Assembly (NCBI GenBank): GCA_002345565.1 | Contig: DDVS01000002.1 | Coordinates: forward strand, 479,605 to 543,604 | DNA: 64,000 nt | From: Flavobacteriales bacterium UBA2306 | GTDB lineage: Bacteria > Bacteroidota > Bacteroidia > Flavobacteriales > Weeksellaceae | Reading direction: 5' to 3' | Shown here: in pieces, positions 1 to 8,609 of the stretch | How the letters are laid out: each line of letters starts with the position of its first letter | Numbering within the stretch: the stretch's first letter is position 1 | Notes under the pieces: model-generated | Seen by the model: only the letters and a program-made list of their open reading frames with translations | What the model was told of the DNA's origin: nothing | Databases searched by the model: none | Made by a program: the position numbers and the translations under genes

Positions 1-716
1 AATCTGCCGAAACAATGATGATGCCTTTTGATTATTCTACCGAAGAAATGGTGGAAACAACCTACAAGCTTTTGGAACAAAATAATCTAAGTAACGCATA
101 CATTCGTCCATTGGTCATTTGTTCTCCAAATATGGCTTTGTCTAAAGGTCAAAAAAGCTATCTCGTTATAGAAGTTTGGAATTGGGATAACGGTTATATG
201 GCCAACAAAATGAGAATTATGACGTCGTCATTTGAACGTCCAAATCCAAAAGCGTTCAAAGTAGAAGCAAAAGTGAGCGGTCATTATGTAAACTCAATTT
301 TAGCTTGTCAGGAAGCTAAAGACAGAGGTTTTGATGAAGCTTTGGTTCTGGATGCCGATGGAAATGTAGCAGAAAGTTCAGGTGCCAATATCTTCTTCGA
401 AAAAGGTGGAAAACTTTTCACTCCTGCAAAAGGAAGCATACTTCCCGGAATTACCAGAGCGACAGTTTTTGAAATATGTGATAATCTTGGAGTTCCTTAC
501 GAAGAAAAATTCTTCAAACCGGAAGAAATGCAAGGCGCAGACGCAGGATTTTTCTGCGGAACAGCAGCTGAAATTGTAGCATTAGATTCTTTGGATAATA
601 TTCCCTTCAAACTGAATTGGGAAGACAGTTTATCAGCAAAAATTCAGACAGCTTATCGTCATTTAGTATTAGAAGAAGATTACTCATATTTAAAATCAGA
701 CTTGCAATATGTGTAA
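1..716 (+). CDS. ilvE: Branched-chain amino acid aminotransferase, 5' end cut by window
   Basis: PLP-dependent class IV aminotransferase that interconverts valine, leucine and isoleucine with their 2-oxo acids using glutamate/2-oxoglutarate. The frame is open to the left edge (codons Ser-Ala-Glu-Thr precede the first Met at 15), so that Met is probably internal and about 50-60 N-terminal residues of a ~290-aa family protein lie outside. Counting from the Met at 15, the PLP lysine is in AKVSGHY (K86); the conserved AESSGANIF, LPGITR and GTAAEI motifs follow. The stop overlaps the ilvD start by 8 nt (ATGTGTAA), which indicates translational coupling. It is the first visible gene of the ilv operon. 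Confidence 0.93.
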   Translation, partial: SAETMMMPFDYSTEEMVETTYKLLEQNNLSNAYIRPLVICSPNMALSKGQKSYLVIEVWNWDNGYMANKMRIMTSSFERPNPKAFKVEAKVSGHYVNSILACQEAKDRGFDEALVLDADGNVAESSGANIFFEKGGKLFTPAKGSILPGITRATVFEICDNLGVPYEEKFFKPEEMQGADAGFFCGTAAEIVALDSLDNIPFKLNWEDSLSAKIQTAYRHLVLEEDYSYLKSDLQYV

Positions 717-2394
717 CATAGAATTGAACAAATATTCCAAAACACTAACCAAAGACCCGACTCAACCTGCAACTCAGGCGATGTTTTACGGAATTGGTTT
801 CCAAAAAGAAGATTTCGACAAAGCACAAATTGGAATCGCAAGTATGGGCTACGACGGAAATACTTGTAATATGCACTTGAATGGTCTTGCCGAGATTGTA
901 AAGAAAGGCGTTAAAGAACAAAATCTTGTTGGATTAATGTTCCACACCATCGGAATCAGTGACGGAATGACTAACGGAACCGACGGAATGCGTTATTCTC
1001 TCGTAAGTCGCGACATCATTGCAGATTCCATCGAAGCGGTTTGTGCTGGTCAATATTACGATGGATTAATTACAGTTCCGGGTTGTGACAAAAATATGCC
1101 GGGTTCTCTGATGGCGATGGCGCGTCTTGACCGACCTTCGATAATGGTTTATGGAGGAAGTATTGCACCAGGCCATTACAAAGGCGAAGATTTGAATATC
1201 GTTTCTGCTTTCGAAGCGTTAGGAAACAAAATCGCAGGTAAAATTTCCGAAGAAGATTTTCAAGGTGTGATTCAAAATTCCTGTCCAAGCGCAGGTGCGT
1301 GTGGTGGAATGTACACTGCCAATACAATGGCTTCTGCAATCGAAGCTTTGGGAATGAGTTTGCCTTATTCTTCATCATATCCCGCACTTAGTAAAGAGAA
1401 AAAAGAAGAATGTCAGTTTGCCGGACATTACGTTAAAATTCTTCTCGAAAAAGATATCAAACCATCTGATATTATGACGCCAAAAGCTTTCGAAAATGCT
1501 TTAAGGCTGATTATGATTTTAGGTGGAAGCACCAATGCAGTTCTCCATTTTATCGCCATTGCAAAATCCATCGGATACGATTTAACTTTGGATGATTTCC
1601 AAAAAATCAGTGATGAAACTCCATTTTTAGCCGACCTTAAGCCAAGTGGGAAATACTTGATGGAAGACCTTCATAAAGTGGGTGGAGTTCCGGCGGTGAT
1701 GAAATATCTATTGGATTTAGGCTTGCTTCACGGCGATTGTTTAACGGTAACCGGAAAAACCATTGCAGAAAACTTGGAACACGTCACTTCAATTATCGAC
1801 AGACAGCAAAATATCATTCACGATATCAAAAATCCAATCAAAGAAACCGGTCACATTAGAATTATGTACGGAAACCTTGCTGAAAAAGGTTCTGTTGCGA
1901 AGATTACAGGAAAAGAAGGTGCTTACTTTAAAGGAACAGCAATCGTTTTTGATGGCGAAAAAGAATTCATCAAAGGTATCGAAGATAAAAAAATTCAGGA
2001 AGGAAATGTAGTTGTGATCAAAAATGAAGGACCGAAAGGCGCACCAGGAATGCCGGAAATGTTAAAGCCAACTTCCGCTTTGATGGGGTCTGGTTTAGGT
2101 AAAAATGTGGCATTGATTACCGATGGAAGATTTTCCGGAGGAACACACGGTTTCGTCGTTGGGCATATCACGCCTGAAGCTTTTTCCGGAGGATTGATTG
2201 GATTAATTAAAGACGGCGACGTGATTGAATTAGATGCGGAGAAAAATACCATCAACGCACTATTGTCAGAAGAAGAAATCACCAAAAGAAAAGCCGAGTT
2301 CCAACAACCCGAATACAAAGTGAAAAGTGGTGTGCTTTACAAATATGCCAAATCTGTGGCAGACGCCTCAAAAGGTTGTGTAACCGATTTATAA
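709..2394 (+). CDS. ilvD: Dihydroxy-acid dehydratase
   Basis: Iron-sulfur dehydratase converting 2,3-dihydroxy-3-methylbutanoate or -pentanoate to the 2-oxo acids used by IlvE. The 561-aa length is normal for IlvD/Edd proteins. The three expected cluster cysteines are visible: C53 in NTCNMH, C126 in GCDKNMPG and C198 in CPSAGACGGMYTAN. The C-terminal substrate-binding half includes LITDGRFSGGTHGF. The start at 709 overlaps ilvE by 8 nt; ilvB follows after 23 nt, so the genes are very likely co-transcribed. Confidence 0.96.
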   Translation: MCNIELNKYSKTLTKDPTQPATQAMFYGIGFQKEDFDKAQIGIASMGYDGNTCNMHLNGLAEIVKKGVKEQNLVGLMFHTIGISDGMTNGTDGMRYSLVSRDIIADSIEAVCAGQYYDGLITVPGCDKNMPGSLMAMARLDRPSIMVYGGSIAPGHYKGEDLNIVSAFEALGNKIAGKISEEDFQGVIQNSCPSAGACGGMYTANTMASAIEALGMSLPYSSSYPALSKEKKEECQFAGHYVKILLEKDIKPSDIMTPKAFENALRLIMILGGSTNAVLHFIAIAKSIGYDLTLDDFQKISDETPFLADLKPSGKYLMEDLHKVGGVPAVMKYLLDLGLLHGDCLTVTGKTIAENLEHVTSIIDRQQNIIHDIKNPIKETGHIRIMYGNLAEKGSVAKITGKEGAYFKGTAIVFDGEKEFIKGIEDKKIQEGNVVVIKNEGPKGAPGMPEMLKPTSALMGSGLGKNVALITDGRFSGGTHGFVVGHITPEAFSGGLIGLIKDGDVIELDAEKNTINALLSEEEITKRKAEFQQPEYKVKSGVLYKYAKSVADASKGCVTDL

Positions 2395-2417
2395 TTAAAA
2401 GTAAAATTGAAAATAAT

Positions 2418-4157
2418 ATGAGTACGCTTGAAATAATGGAAAATAAAGATGCAGAACAGCAGAAAGCGGTAGAAATATCCGGTTCAAAAGCTGTTTTGGA
2501 AGCGCTATTACAAGAAAACGTTGATACGATTTTCGGTTATCCCGGTGGCGCAATTATGCCGATTTATGATGCTTTGTACGACTATTCCGAAAAACTGAAA
2601 CATATTTTGGTTCGTCACGAGCAAGGTGCCATTCACGCTGCACAGGGATTTGCAAGAACTTCCGGAAAAACGGGGGTTGTATTTGCAACCAGTGGTCCGG
2701 GAGCAACCAATCTGGTGACAGGTTTAGCGGATGCAATGATAGACAGCAATCCGATTGTCTGTATTACAGGTCAGGTTTTTGCCTCACTTTTGGGAACGGA
2801 TGCTTTTCAGGAAACTGATGTCATCAATATCACAACGCCGGTTACAAAATGGAATTATCAGGTAACCGATGCAACCGAAATTCCGGAAGCGATTGCGAAA
2901 GCTTTTCATATCGCAAGTACGGGTCGTCCCGGTCCGGTTTTGATTGATATTACCAAAAATGCCCAGTTGCAATTATTCGAATATTTAGGATATAAAAAAT
3001 GCAATCATATCAGAAGTTACCGCCCGGAGCCGGAAATCAGAAATGAATATATCGAACAGGCTGCAGAACTCATTAATCAGGCAAAAAAGCCATTTGTTCT
3101 GTTTGGACAAGGGGTGATTTTGGGAAAAGCCGAAGAAGAATTCAAAGCATTTATTGAAAAAATCAATCTTCCTGCGGCAGCAACTGTAATGGGGTTGAGT
3201 GCGCTTCCAACTAACCACAGACTACACGTTGGAATGCTGGGAATGCACGGTAATTATGCACCCAATGTAATGACCAACGAATGCGATGTTCTGATTGCGG
3301 TCGGAATGCGTTTCGATGACAGGGTTACAGGTCGTTTGGATAAGTATGCAAAACAGGCAAAAATCATTCATCTTGATATTGACCCGGCCGAAATTGATAA
3401 AAATGTGAAGACCACCGTTCCGGTTTGGGGAAATTGTAAAAAGACACTTCCGATGCTGACAGCGCTTCTCAAAGAAAACGACCATTCAGCTTGGTTGGAA
3501 AAATTCCGTGAGTTGGAAAAGGAAGAAATCAAAGAAGTAATTACAGAAGAACTGAATCCCACAACCGATGTAATGACAATGGGAGAAGTCATCAAAGTTC
3601 TTAATGAGCTTACAAATGGCGATGCAATAATCACAACCGATGTTGGTCAGCATCAGATGGTGGCGTGTCGATATGCTCAATTCAATAATTCTAAATCCAG
3701 CGTTACATCAGGCGGATTGGGAACAATGGGATTTGGTTTGCCGGCCGCAATCGGAGCTTGGTATGGCGCACCGGAAAAAACAGTGGTTGCAATCATTGGA
3801 GATGGAGGATTCCAGATGACATTGCAGGAATTAGGAACCATTATGCAGTTCGGAGCGAAGGTCAAAATCCTGATTCTAAACAATGAATTCCTCGGAATGG
3901 TAAGACAATGGCAACAGCTTTTCCACGACAGGCGTTACTCTTTTGTAAATATCACGAGCCCGGATTTCGTAGCCGTTGCAAAAGGTTATTACATCGATGG
4001 ACAAAAAATATCAGAAAGAAAAGACCTAAAAACAGCTTTGGAAAGAATGCTGAATCACGATGGCGCATATCTTTTGGAAGTAATGGTTGGAAAAGAAAAT
4101 AACGTTTTCCCAATGGTAGCCCAAGGAACTTCGGTTTCAGAAATTCGTTTAAAATAA
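2418..4157 (+). CDS. ilvB: Acetolactate synthase, large (catalytic) subunit
   Basis: ThDP-dependent acetohydroxyacid synthase catalytic subunit, making acetolactate or acetohydroxybutyrate from pyruvate (plus 2-oxobutyrate). Start chosen at 2418 (MSTLEIMENK), giving 579 aa as in the family; an upstream in-frame ATG at 2376 lies inside the end of ilvD and would add a poor 14-residue leader. Visible motifs are the N-terminal glutamate region IFGYPGGA and VRHEQGAIHAAQG, the central domain, and the ThDP/Mg site GDGGFQMTLQEL followed by NNEFLGMVRQWQ. The regulatory subunit gene follows, but only after a 179-nt gap filled with hairpin repeats. Confidence 0.96.
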   Translation: MSTLEIMENKDAEQQKAVEISGSKAVLEALLQENVDTIFGYPGGAIMPIYDALYDYSEKLKHILVRHEQGAIHAAQGFARTSGKTGVVFATSGPGATNLVTGLADAMIDSNPIVCITGQVFASLLGTDAFQETDVINITTPVTKWNYQVTDATEIPEAIAKAFHIASTGRPGPVLIDITKNAQLQLFEYLGYKKCNHIRSYRPEPEIRNEYIEQAAELINQAKKPFVLFGQGVILGKAEEEFKAFIEKINLPAAATVMGLSALPTNHRLHVGMLGMHGNYAPNVMTNECDVLIAVGMRFDDRVTGRLDKYAKQAKIIHLDIDPAEIDKNVKTTVPVWGNCKKTLPMLTALLKENDHSAWLEKFRELEKEEIKEVITEELNPTTDVMTMGEVIKVLNELTNGDAIITTDVGQHQMVACRYAQFNNSKSSVTSGGLGTMGFGLPAAIGAWYGAPEKTVVAIIGDGGFQMTLQELGTIMQFGAKVKILILNNEFLGMVRQWQQLFHDRRYSFVNITSPDFVAVAKGYYIDGQKISERKDLKTALERMLNHDGAYLLEVMVGKENNVFPMVAQGTSVSEIRLK

Positions 4158-4169
4158 ATTTTCAACAAA

Positions 4170-4297
4170 GTCCCGAAAGGACGACTTAATAAAGGATAGG
4201 ATGAAAATCCTATCAAAACCCGAAGGGTTTAATATGAATAGCCGTAGGTGCAACCTATGGAATATAAGATCAACATCCCACGAAACCCGAAGGGTTT
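4170..4297 (+). repeat. REP-like cluster of five hairpins between ilvB and ilvN
   Basis: Five small stem-loops are packed in 128 nt: GTCC-CGAAA-GGAC (4170-4182), GATAGGAT-GAAA-ATCCTATC (4195-4214), AAACCC-GAA-GGGTTT (4216-4230 and again 4283-4297) and CCGTAGGT/ACCTATGG (4242-4260). None has a U-tract, so they do not look like terminators. A closely similar element lies in opposite orientation at 58598-58665, which marks this as a dispersed repeat. Its position between two subunit genes of one enzyme could affect mRNA stability or stoichiometry (inference). Confidence 0.75.
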
Positions 4298-4336
4298 AAT
4301 ATCATTCCAATAACGGGAACTTTGAAAAACAAAACA

Positions 4337-4927
4337 ATGGAAAAACAAGAATTTACCATCACATTATACACCGAAAATTCTGTTGGATTAATCGGCAGAA
4401 TTTCAGGGATTTTTTCACGAAGAAAAATCAATATCGAGAGTTTGAATACATCTCCTTCCGAGGTGGAAGGCATTCACAGATTCACAATTCTCATTAATGA
4501 AACCGAAGAAGTCGTAAGAAAACTCTGCCGTCAGCTGGAAAAACAAATCGACATTCTGAAAGCTTATTTCAATACAGATGATGAGATTGTCTGGCAGGAA
4601 CAGGCACTTTACAAAGTCCCTGCAAATGTGGTGACAGAAAAGGTCTATGTAGAACGATTGCTTCGGCAGTATGGCGCATCTACAGTTGTGATTCGTCAGG
4701 ATTACATCGTTTTTGAAACGGCAGGACATCGGGAAGAAATCGACCGGTTAACTGAAGAGCTCAACAAATACGGACTCATCGAATTCGTGCGTGGAGCAAG
4801 AATCGCTATCATCAAAAACAGCGCAGGAATCCACGAAAAAGTCCTCGAGTTTGAAAAAAGAGAACCATCTCCCGAACTTATTGAAAACGAATATCTCGAT
4901 AAAAGAGACGATGTTTTCACAATGTAA
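4337..4927 (+). CDS. ilvN: Acetolactate synthase, small (regulatory) subunit
   Basis: ACT-domain regulatory subunit of acetohydroxyacid synthase that confers valine feedback control. The N-terminal ACT domain (about residues 4-80) reads TITLYTENSVGLIGRISGIF and INIESLNTSPSEVEGIHRFTI; the C-terminal domain runs about 85-170. ATG at 4337 (MEKQEFT) is chosen over an in-frame TTG at 4322 because family similarity begins right after it. At 196 aa it is longer than E. coli IlvN/IlvH, with an acidic/basic tail ending ELIENEYLDKRDDVFTM. Confidence 0.93.
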   Translation: MEKQEFTITLYTENSVGLIGRISGIFSRRKINIESLNTSPSEVEGIHRFTILINETEEVVRKLCRQLEKQIDILKAYFNTDDEIVWQEQALYKVPANVVTEKVYVERLLRQYGASTVVIRQDYIVFETAGHREEIDRLTEELNKYGLIEFVRGARIAIIKNSAGIHEKVLEFEKREPSPELIENEYLDKRDDVFTM

Positions 4928-4950
4928 ATAAACAATTAAACTTTCTTGAG

Positions 4951-5064
4951 CTTAAGCGCCTTTATCTCAAAGTTTTTATTGAATTCAAAGAAATCGATGA
5001 ATCTTCGATTTGTGAACTTAAAAACATTCAATTGTTAAAAAAACTTTGTGCGCTTTGTGTTTAA
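4951..5064 (+). repeat. Dispersed repeat, CTTTG(C/T)GC type (family A)
   Basis: Noncoding DNA between ilvN and ilvC. The right end (ACTTTGTGCGCTTTGTGTTT) and the inner segment TTTGTGAACTTAAAAACAT are related to the minus-strand sequence at 58147-58215 and, more loosely, to 18531-18600 and 40948-41136. It is part of an AT-rich intergenic repeat family with CAAAG-rich ends. No ORF of note lies within it. Confidence 0.6.
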
Positions 5065-5173
5065 TTTTCAATAAATATTCAAAACAGAATTTAAAAATCA
5101 AAAAAATATTAATCCTAAAAAGTAGTTACGGTAATCTTTTTACTTCATACTTTTTACTTTTTTACTTAAAAAT

Positions 5174-6655
5174 ATGGCAAATTATTTCAATACCTTATCA
5201 CTAAGAGACCAGTTGCATCAGTTAGGACAGGCGGAATTTATGGACAGTTCAGAGTTTTCTGATGGCGTTTCTGCATTGAAAGGAAAGAAAATCGTAGTGG
5301 TTGGCTGTGGCGCTCAGGGGCTGAATCAAGGTCTGAATCTCAGAGACAGCGGACTGGACGTTTCTTACGCATTGCGTCAGGAAGCTATCGACCAAAAGAG
5401 AGATTCGTGGAAAAACGCAACCGAAAATAATTTCAAGGTCGGAACTTACGAAGAACTGATTCCCACTGCGGATTTGGTCATCAATTTAACGCCTGACAAG
5501 CAACACACTTCGGTAATCACTTCGGTTCAGCCTTTGATGAAACAGGGTGCGACTTTGTCCTATTCACACGGGTTCAATATCGTGGAAGAAGGGATGCAGA
5601 TTCGTAAAGATTTGACGGTGATTATGGTCGCTCCAAAATGCCCAGGTTCCGAAGTTCGTGCCGAATATCTGCGAGGTTTCGGTGTTCCGACGTTGATTGC
5701 CGTTCATCCTGAAAATGACCCTCAAGGAAAAGGATGGGCAGAAGCAAAAGCATATTGTGTAGGAACAGGCGGTCACAAAGCCGGTGTTTTGAAATCCTCT
5801 TTCGTGGCAGAAGTGAAGTCCGATTTGATGGGAGAGCAAACTATTTTGTGCGGACTTTTACAAACGGGTTCTATTCTTTCATTCGATAAAATGGTAGAAA
5901 AAGGAATTGATCCTGGATATGCTTCCAAATTGGTGCAATACGGCGTTGAGGTCATCACAGAAGCTTTGAAACACGGCGGTGTGAGCGGAATGTTGGACAG
6001 ACTTTCCAATCCTGCAAAACTCAAAGCTTTCGAATTGTCAGAAGAATTGAAAGATATTATGCGTCCGCTTTTCCAAAAACATCAGGATGATATTATCTCG
6101 GGAGAATTCTCCAAAACAATGATGGAAGATTGGGCAAATGGCGATGCAAACTTATTGAAATGGAGAGCAGAAACAGGTGAAACCGCATTCGAAAAAACAC
6201 CTGCAGGCGATGTGAAAATCGATGAACAGGAATATTTTGACAACTATCTTTTGATGTCAGCATTCATCAGAGCAGGTGTTGAGTTGGCTTTCGAAACAAT
6301 GGTTGAAGCTGGAATCAAACCGGAATCCGCTTATTATGAATCTCTTCACGAAACGCCTTTAATTGCGAACACCATCGCAAGAAAAAAACTGTTCGAGATG
6401 AATCGTGTGATTTCCGACACGGCAGAATACGGCTGTTACCTTTTCGACCAAGCTTGCAAACCGTTGTTGGCAGATTTTATGAAATCCGTGGATACAGATT
6501 TGGTAGGAAAAGATTTTAACGAAGGTAAAGATGCTTCTGTAGACAACGCGCAATTGGTTCACGTGAACGATGTTTTGAGAAATCATCCGGTAGAAGTTGT
6601 CGGCAGAAAACTGCGCTCTGCAATGACTGCGATGAAATCTATCAAAACAGTTTAA
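5174..6655 (+). CDS. ilvC: Ketol-acid reductoisomerase (class II, long form)
   Basis: NADPH- and Mg-dependent enzyme that isomerises and reduces acetolactate/acetohydroxybutyrate to the dihydroxy acid used by IlvD. At 493 aa it matches the long class II form (E. coli type) with a duplicated C-terminal knotted domain, not the ~330-aa class I form. The Rossmann loop VVGCGAQGLNQGLNLRDSG is at about residues 42-60; APKCPGSEVR follows near 155-165. It is separated from ilvN by 246 nt containing a dispersed repeat, and is followed 2 nt downstream by a small ABM-domain gene. Confidence 0.96.
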   Translation: MANYFNTLSLRDQLHQLGQAEFMDSSEFSDGVSALKGKKIVVVGCGAQGLNQGLNLRDSGLDVSYALRQEAIDQKRDSWKNATENNFKVGTYEELIPTADLVINLTPDKQHTSVITSVQPLMKQGATLSYSHGFNIVEEGMQIRKDLTVIMVAPKCPGSEVRAEYLRGFGVPTLIAVHPENDPQGKGWAEAKAYCVGTGGHKAGVLKSSFVAEVKSDLMGEQTILCGLLQTGSILSFDKMVEKGIDPGYASKLVQYGVEVITEALKHGGVSGMLDRLSNPAKLKAFELSEELKDIMRPLFQKHQDDIISGEFSKTMMEDWANGDANLLKWRAETGETAFEKTPAGDVKIDEQEYFDNYLLMSAFIRAGVELAFETMVEAGIKPESAYYESLHETPLIANTIARKKLFEMNRVISDTAEYGCYLFDQACKPLLADFMKSVDTDLVGKDFNEGKDASVDNAQLVHVNDVLRNHPVEVVGRKLRSAMTAMKSIKTV

Positions 6656-6657
6656 TA

Positions 6658-6945
6658 ATGATTTTAGAAGTTGCAATTCTAAATGTTATCGCAGGAAAGG
6701 AAGGTTCTTTTGAGAAGGATTTTAAAATTGCAGAACAATACATTTCTACTATAAAAGGTTATATCAAGCATTCTTTGAAAAAGTGTTTGGAGGAAGAGAA
6801 TAAGTATATTTTATTAGTTGAATGGGAAACATTAGAAGCCCATACAATTGGTTTTAGAACTTCTGAAAAGTATTTGGAATGGAAAAAATTGTTACATCAT
6901 TATTATAAGCCTTTTCCTGTTGTGGAACATTATGTTAATATCTAG
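6658..6945 (+). CDS. Antibiotic biosynthesis monooxygenase (ABM)-domain protein
   Basis: A 95-aa protein resembling the dimeric ferredoxin-like ABM/heme-degrading monooxygenase fold: beta strand EVAILNVIAGKEGSFEKDF, helix, then YILLVEWETLEAHTIGFRTSEKYLEWKKLLHHYY and a terminal strand PVVEHYVNI. Such proteins include small quinone or heme oxygenases, but many have no known substrate, and I assign none here. It begins 2 nt after the ilvC stop, so it is almost certainly read on the ilv transcript. A role in branched-chain synthesis is not implied by sequence. Confidence 0.8.
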   Translation: MILEVAILNVIAGKEGSFEKDFKIAEQYISTIKGYIKHSLKKCLEEENKYILLVEWETLEAHTIGFRTSEKYLEWKKLLHHYYKPFPVVEHYVNI

Positions 6946-6961
6946 TAATTGATTTACAAAA

Positions 6962-8416
6962 ATGATAAAGTCGATTATAGAAATCCAAAATTTAAGTTTT
7001 CAATACGGTAGTAATGCTGTATTGGAAAACTTAGATTGGGAAATATCTTCCGGAGAATGTTGGATGTTAGGCGGATTAAGTGGAAGCGGAAAAACAACTT
7101 TAGCCAAAATCATTTCGGGAGAAGTCAAGAATTTTGAAGGAAAAGTTGAAGTTAATTTTAATGAAAATTCAGAATTACCGGAGAAAGTATTGTACGTTTC
7201 CAATTGGTTTCAGTTCAGTAATCTGGAAGGCGACCGCAATTTTTATTATCAACAGAGATATAATCAATTTGCTAAAAATGATACGCTCACTGTTTTTGCG
7301 GAACTCAATCATTTTGGGAAAGAGGAAAATCTTGATTTTAAAATATTGGAGTCGTTTTTAGAACCTTTCGGATTTGAAAATTTTAAAAATCAGCAATTAA
7401 TAGAATTGTCAAGTGGCGAACACAAGAAATTACAATTGTTGAAAGCACTTTGGTTAAAGCCTCAAGTTTTGATTATCGACCAACCTTACACAGGTTTGGA
7501 TGTGAAATCGAGGAAGTTTTTGAATCAGGCATTTGATGATTTAATTGTAGAAAATGTCACCTTGATTTTAATTAATAATGATGATGAGTTTCCTGAAAGT
7601 ATTCAGTATTTTGTTGAAATAGAAAACGGAAAATTAGTTCACAGAAATTCTCCAAAAGATTTTTCTAAGGGTGAAGAAAGAATACCAAAACCGCTTCCTT
7701 TTTTTCTTCAGAATAATCAGAAAAACGAACAGGAAAGTCTCATCAAACTAGAAAATATCAATATTTCTTACGGCGAAAAACAAGTTCTGAAGAACATCGA
7801 TTGGGAAGTGAATTCCGGGGAGCAATGGCTGTTGCAGGGTCACAACGGCTCCGGGAAATCAACCTTGTTAAGTTTGTTGAATGGCGACCATCCGCAAGCT
7901 TATGCCAATGAAATTTATCTTTTCGGACAAAAGCGGGGAAGTGGCGAAAGTATTTGGGACATCAAAGAAAAAATCGGGATGATTTCGCCCGAACTGCATT
8001 GGTATTTTGATATGAATGCGAATGTCGGACAAACTATTGCTTCCGGTTTTTTTGATTCGATGAGTTTGTATCAGAAACTCAGTTTTGACCAGCAGCAACA
8101 GCTGGAACAGATTCTTTATTTTTTCGATTTGAAAGAAGATAAAAACAGGAAATTAAACACTTTACCACTTGGAAAACAGCGCCTGGCTTTACTCGCCAGA
8201 ACATTGATTAAAAAACCAAAACTCCTGATTCTCGACGAGCCTTGTCAGGGAATGGATAACGAACAGACGCAATATTTCAATCAAGTTATTGATGATTTGG
8301 CGAGTCAGGGACAATCGTTGATTTATGTCGGACATTTTGAATCTCAATTACCAAAAAAACTTAGCCACAAACTCGTTCTGGAAAACGGAACAACAAGAAT
8401 TAAAGAAATGATTTGA
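6962..8416 (+). CDS. Tandem ABC ATPase, ModF/PhrA-like
   Basis: A 484-aa protein with two ABC nucleotide-binding domains in one chain and no membrane segment. The first domain has Walker A GLSGSGKTT (38-46) and signature LSSGEHKK; the second has Walker A GHNGSGKST (about 294) with signature-like LPLGKQR and Walker B LLILDEP. The first Walker B is LIIDQP (Gln replacing the catalytic Glu), so the first site may be impaired. Layout and length resemble ModF/PhrA of enterobacteria, whose function is unclear. It starts 16 nt after the ABM gene and probably continues the ilv transcript. Confidence 0.85.
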   Translation: MIKSIIEIQNLSFQYGSNAVLENLDWEISSGECWMLGGLSGSGKTTLAKIISGEVKNFEGKVEVNFNENSELPEKVLYVSNWFQFSNLEGDRNFYYQQRYNQFAKNDTLTVFAELNHFGKEENLDFKILESFLEPFGFENFKNQQLIELSSGEHKKLQLLKALWLKPQVLIIDQPYTGLDVKSRKFLNQAFDDLIVENVTLILINNDDEFPESIQYFVEIENGKLVHRNSPKDFSKGEERIPKPLPFFLQNNQKNEQESLIKLENINISYGEKQVLKNIDWEVNSGEQWLLQGHNGSGKSTLLSLLNGDHPQAYANEIYLFGQKRGSGESIWDIKEKIGMISPELHWYFDMNANVGQTIASGFFDSMSLYQKLSFDQQQQLEQILYFFDLKEDKNRKLNTLPLGKQRLALLARTLIKKPKLLILDEPCQGMDNEQTQYFNQVIDDLASQGQSLIYVGHFESQLPKKLSHKLVLENGTTRIKEMI

Positions 8417-8588
8417 CCACAAATCGTAGATTCGACGAAGTCAAAAGGCACAAAAGTTTTTTTAAGCTTTAAAAAGATGTGTTTAAAGTTCACAAAAAGA
8501 ATGTCGAAAATGATGAACATTTTGTGAGCTTCTTATTTTCAACTATTTAAACTTTAAGAAATATAATATCTTTTGTGACTTTTGTGGT
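8416..8588 (+). repeat. Dispersed element with ACCACAAA/TTTGTGGT ends (family A relative)
   Basis: This 173-nt noncoding segment is bounded by the inverted ends ACCACAAA and TTTGTGGT and filled with CACAAAAG-type words. Positions 8424-8445 share 21 of 22 nt with 41053-41074 inside the 189-bp element after the DNA ligase gene (core GATTCGACGAAGTCAAA). It overlaps the last base of the ABC ATPase stop and ends 21 nt before ilvA. Confidence 0.6.
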
Positions 8589-8609
8589 TTTAAAAAATAA
8601 AAATTATAA

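Noticed and set aside
2376..2417. Upstream ATG for ilvB giving 593 aa
   Set aside because: It starts inside the end of ilvD and adds a non-conserved 14-residue leader; ATG 2418 gives the normal family length.
4322..4336. TTG start for ilvN
   Set aside because: ATG 4337 immediately precedes the conserved ACT domain.
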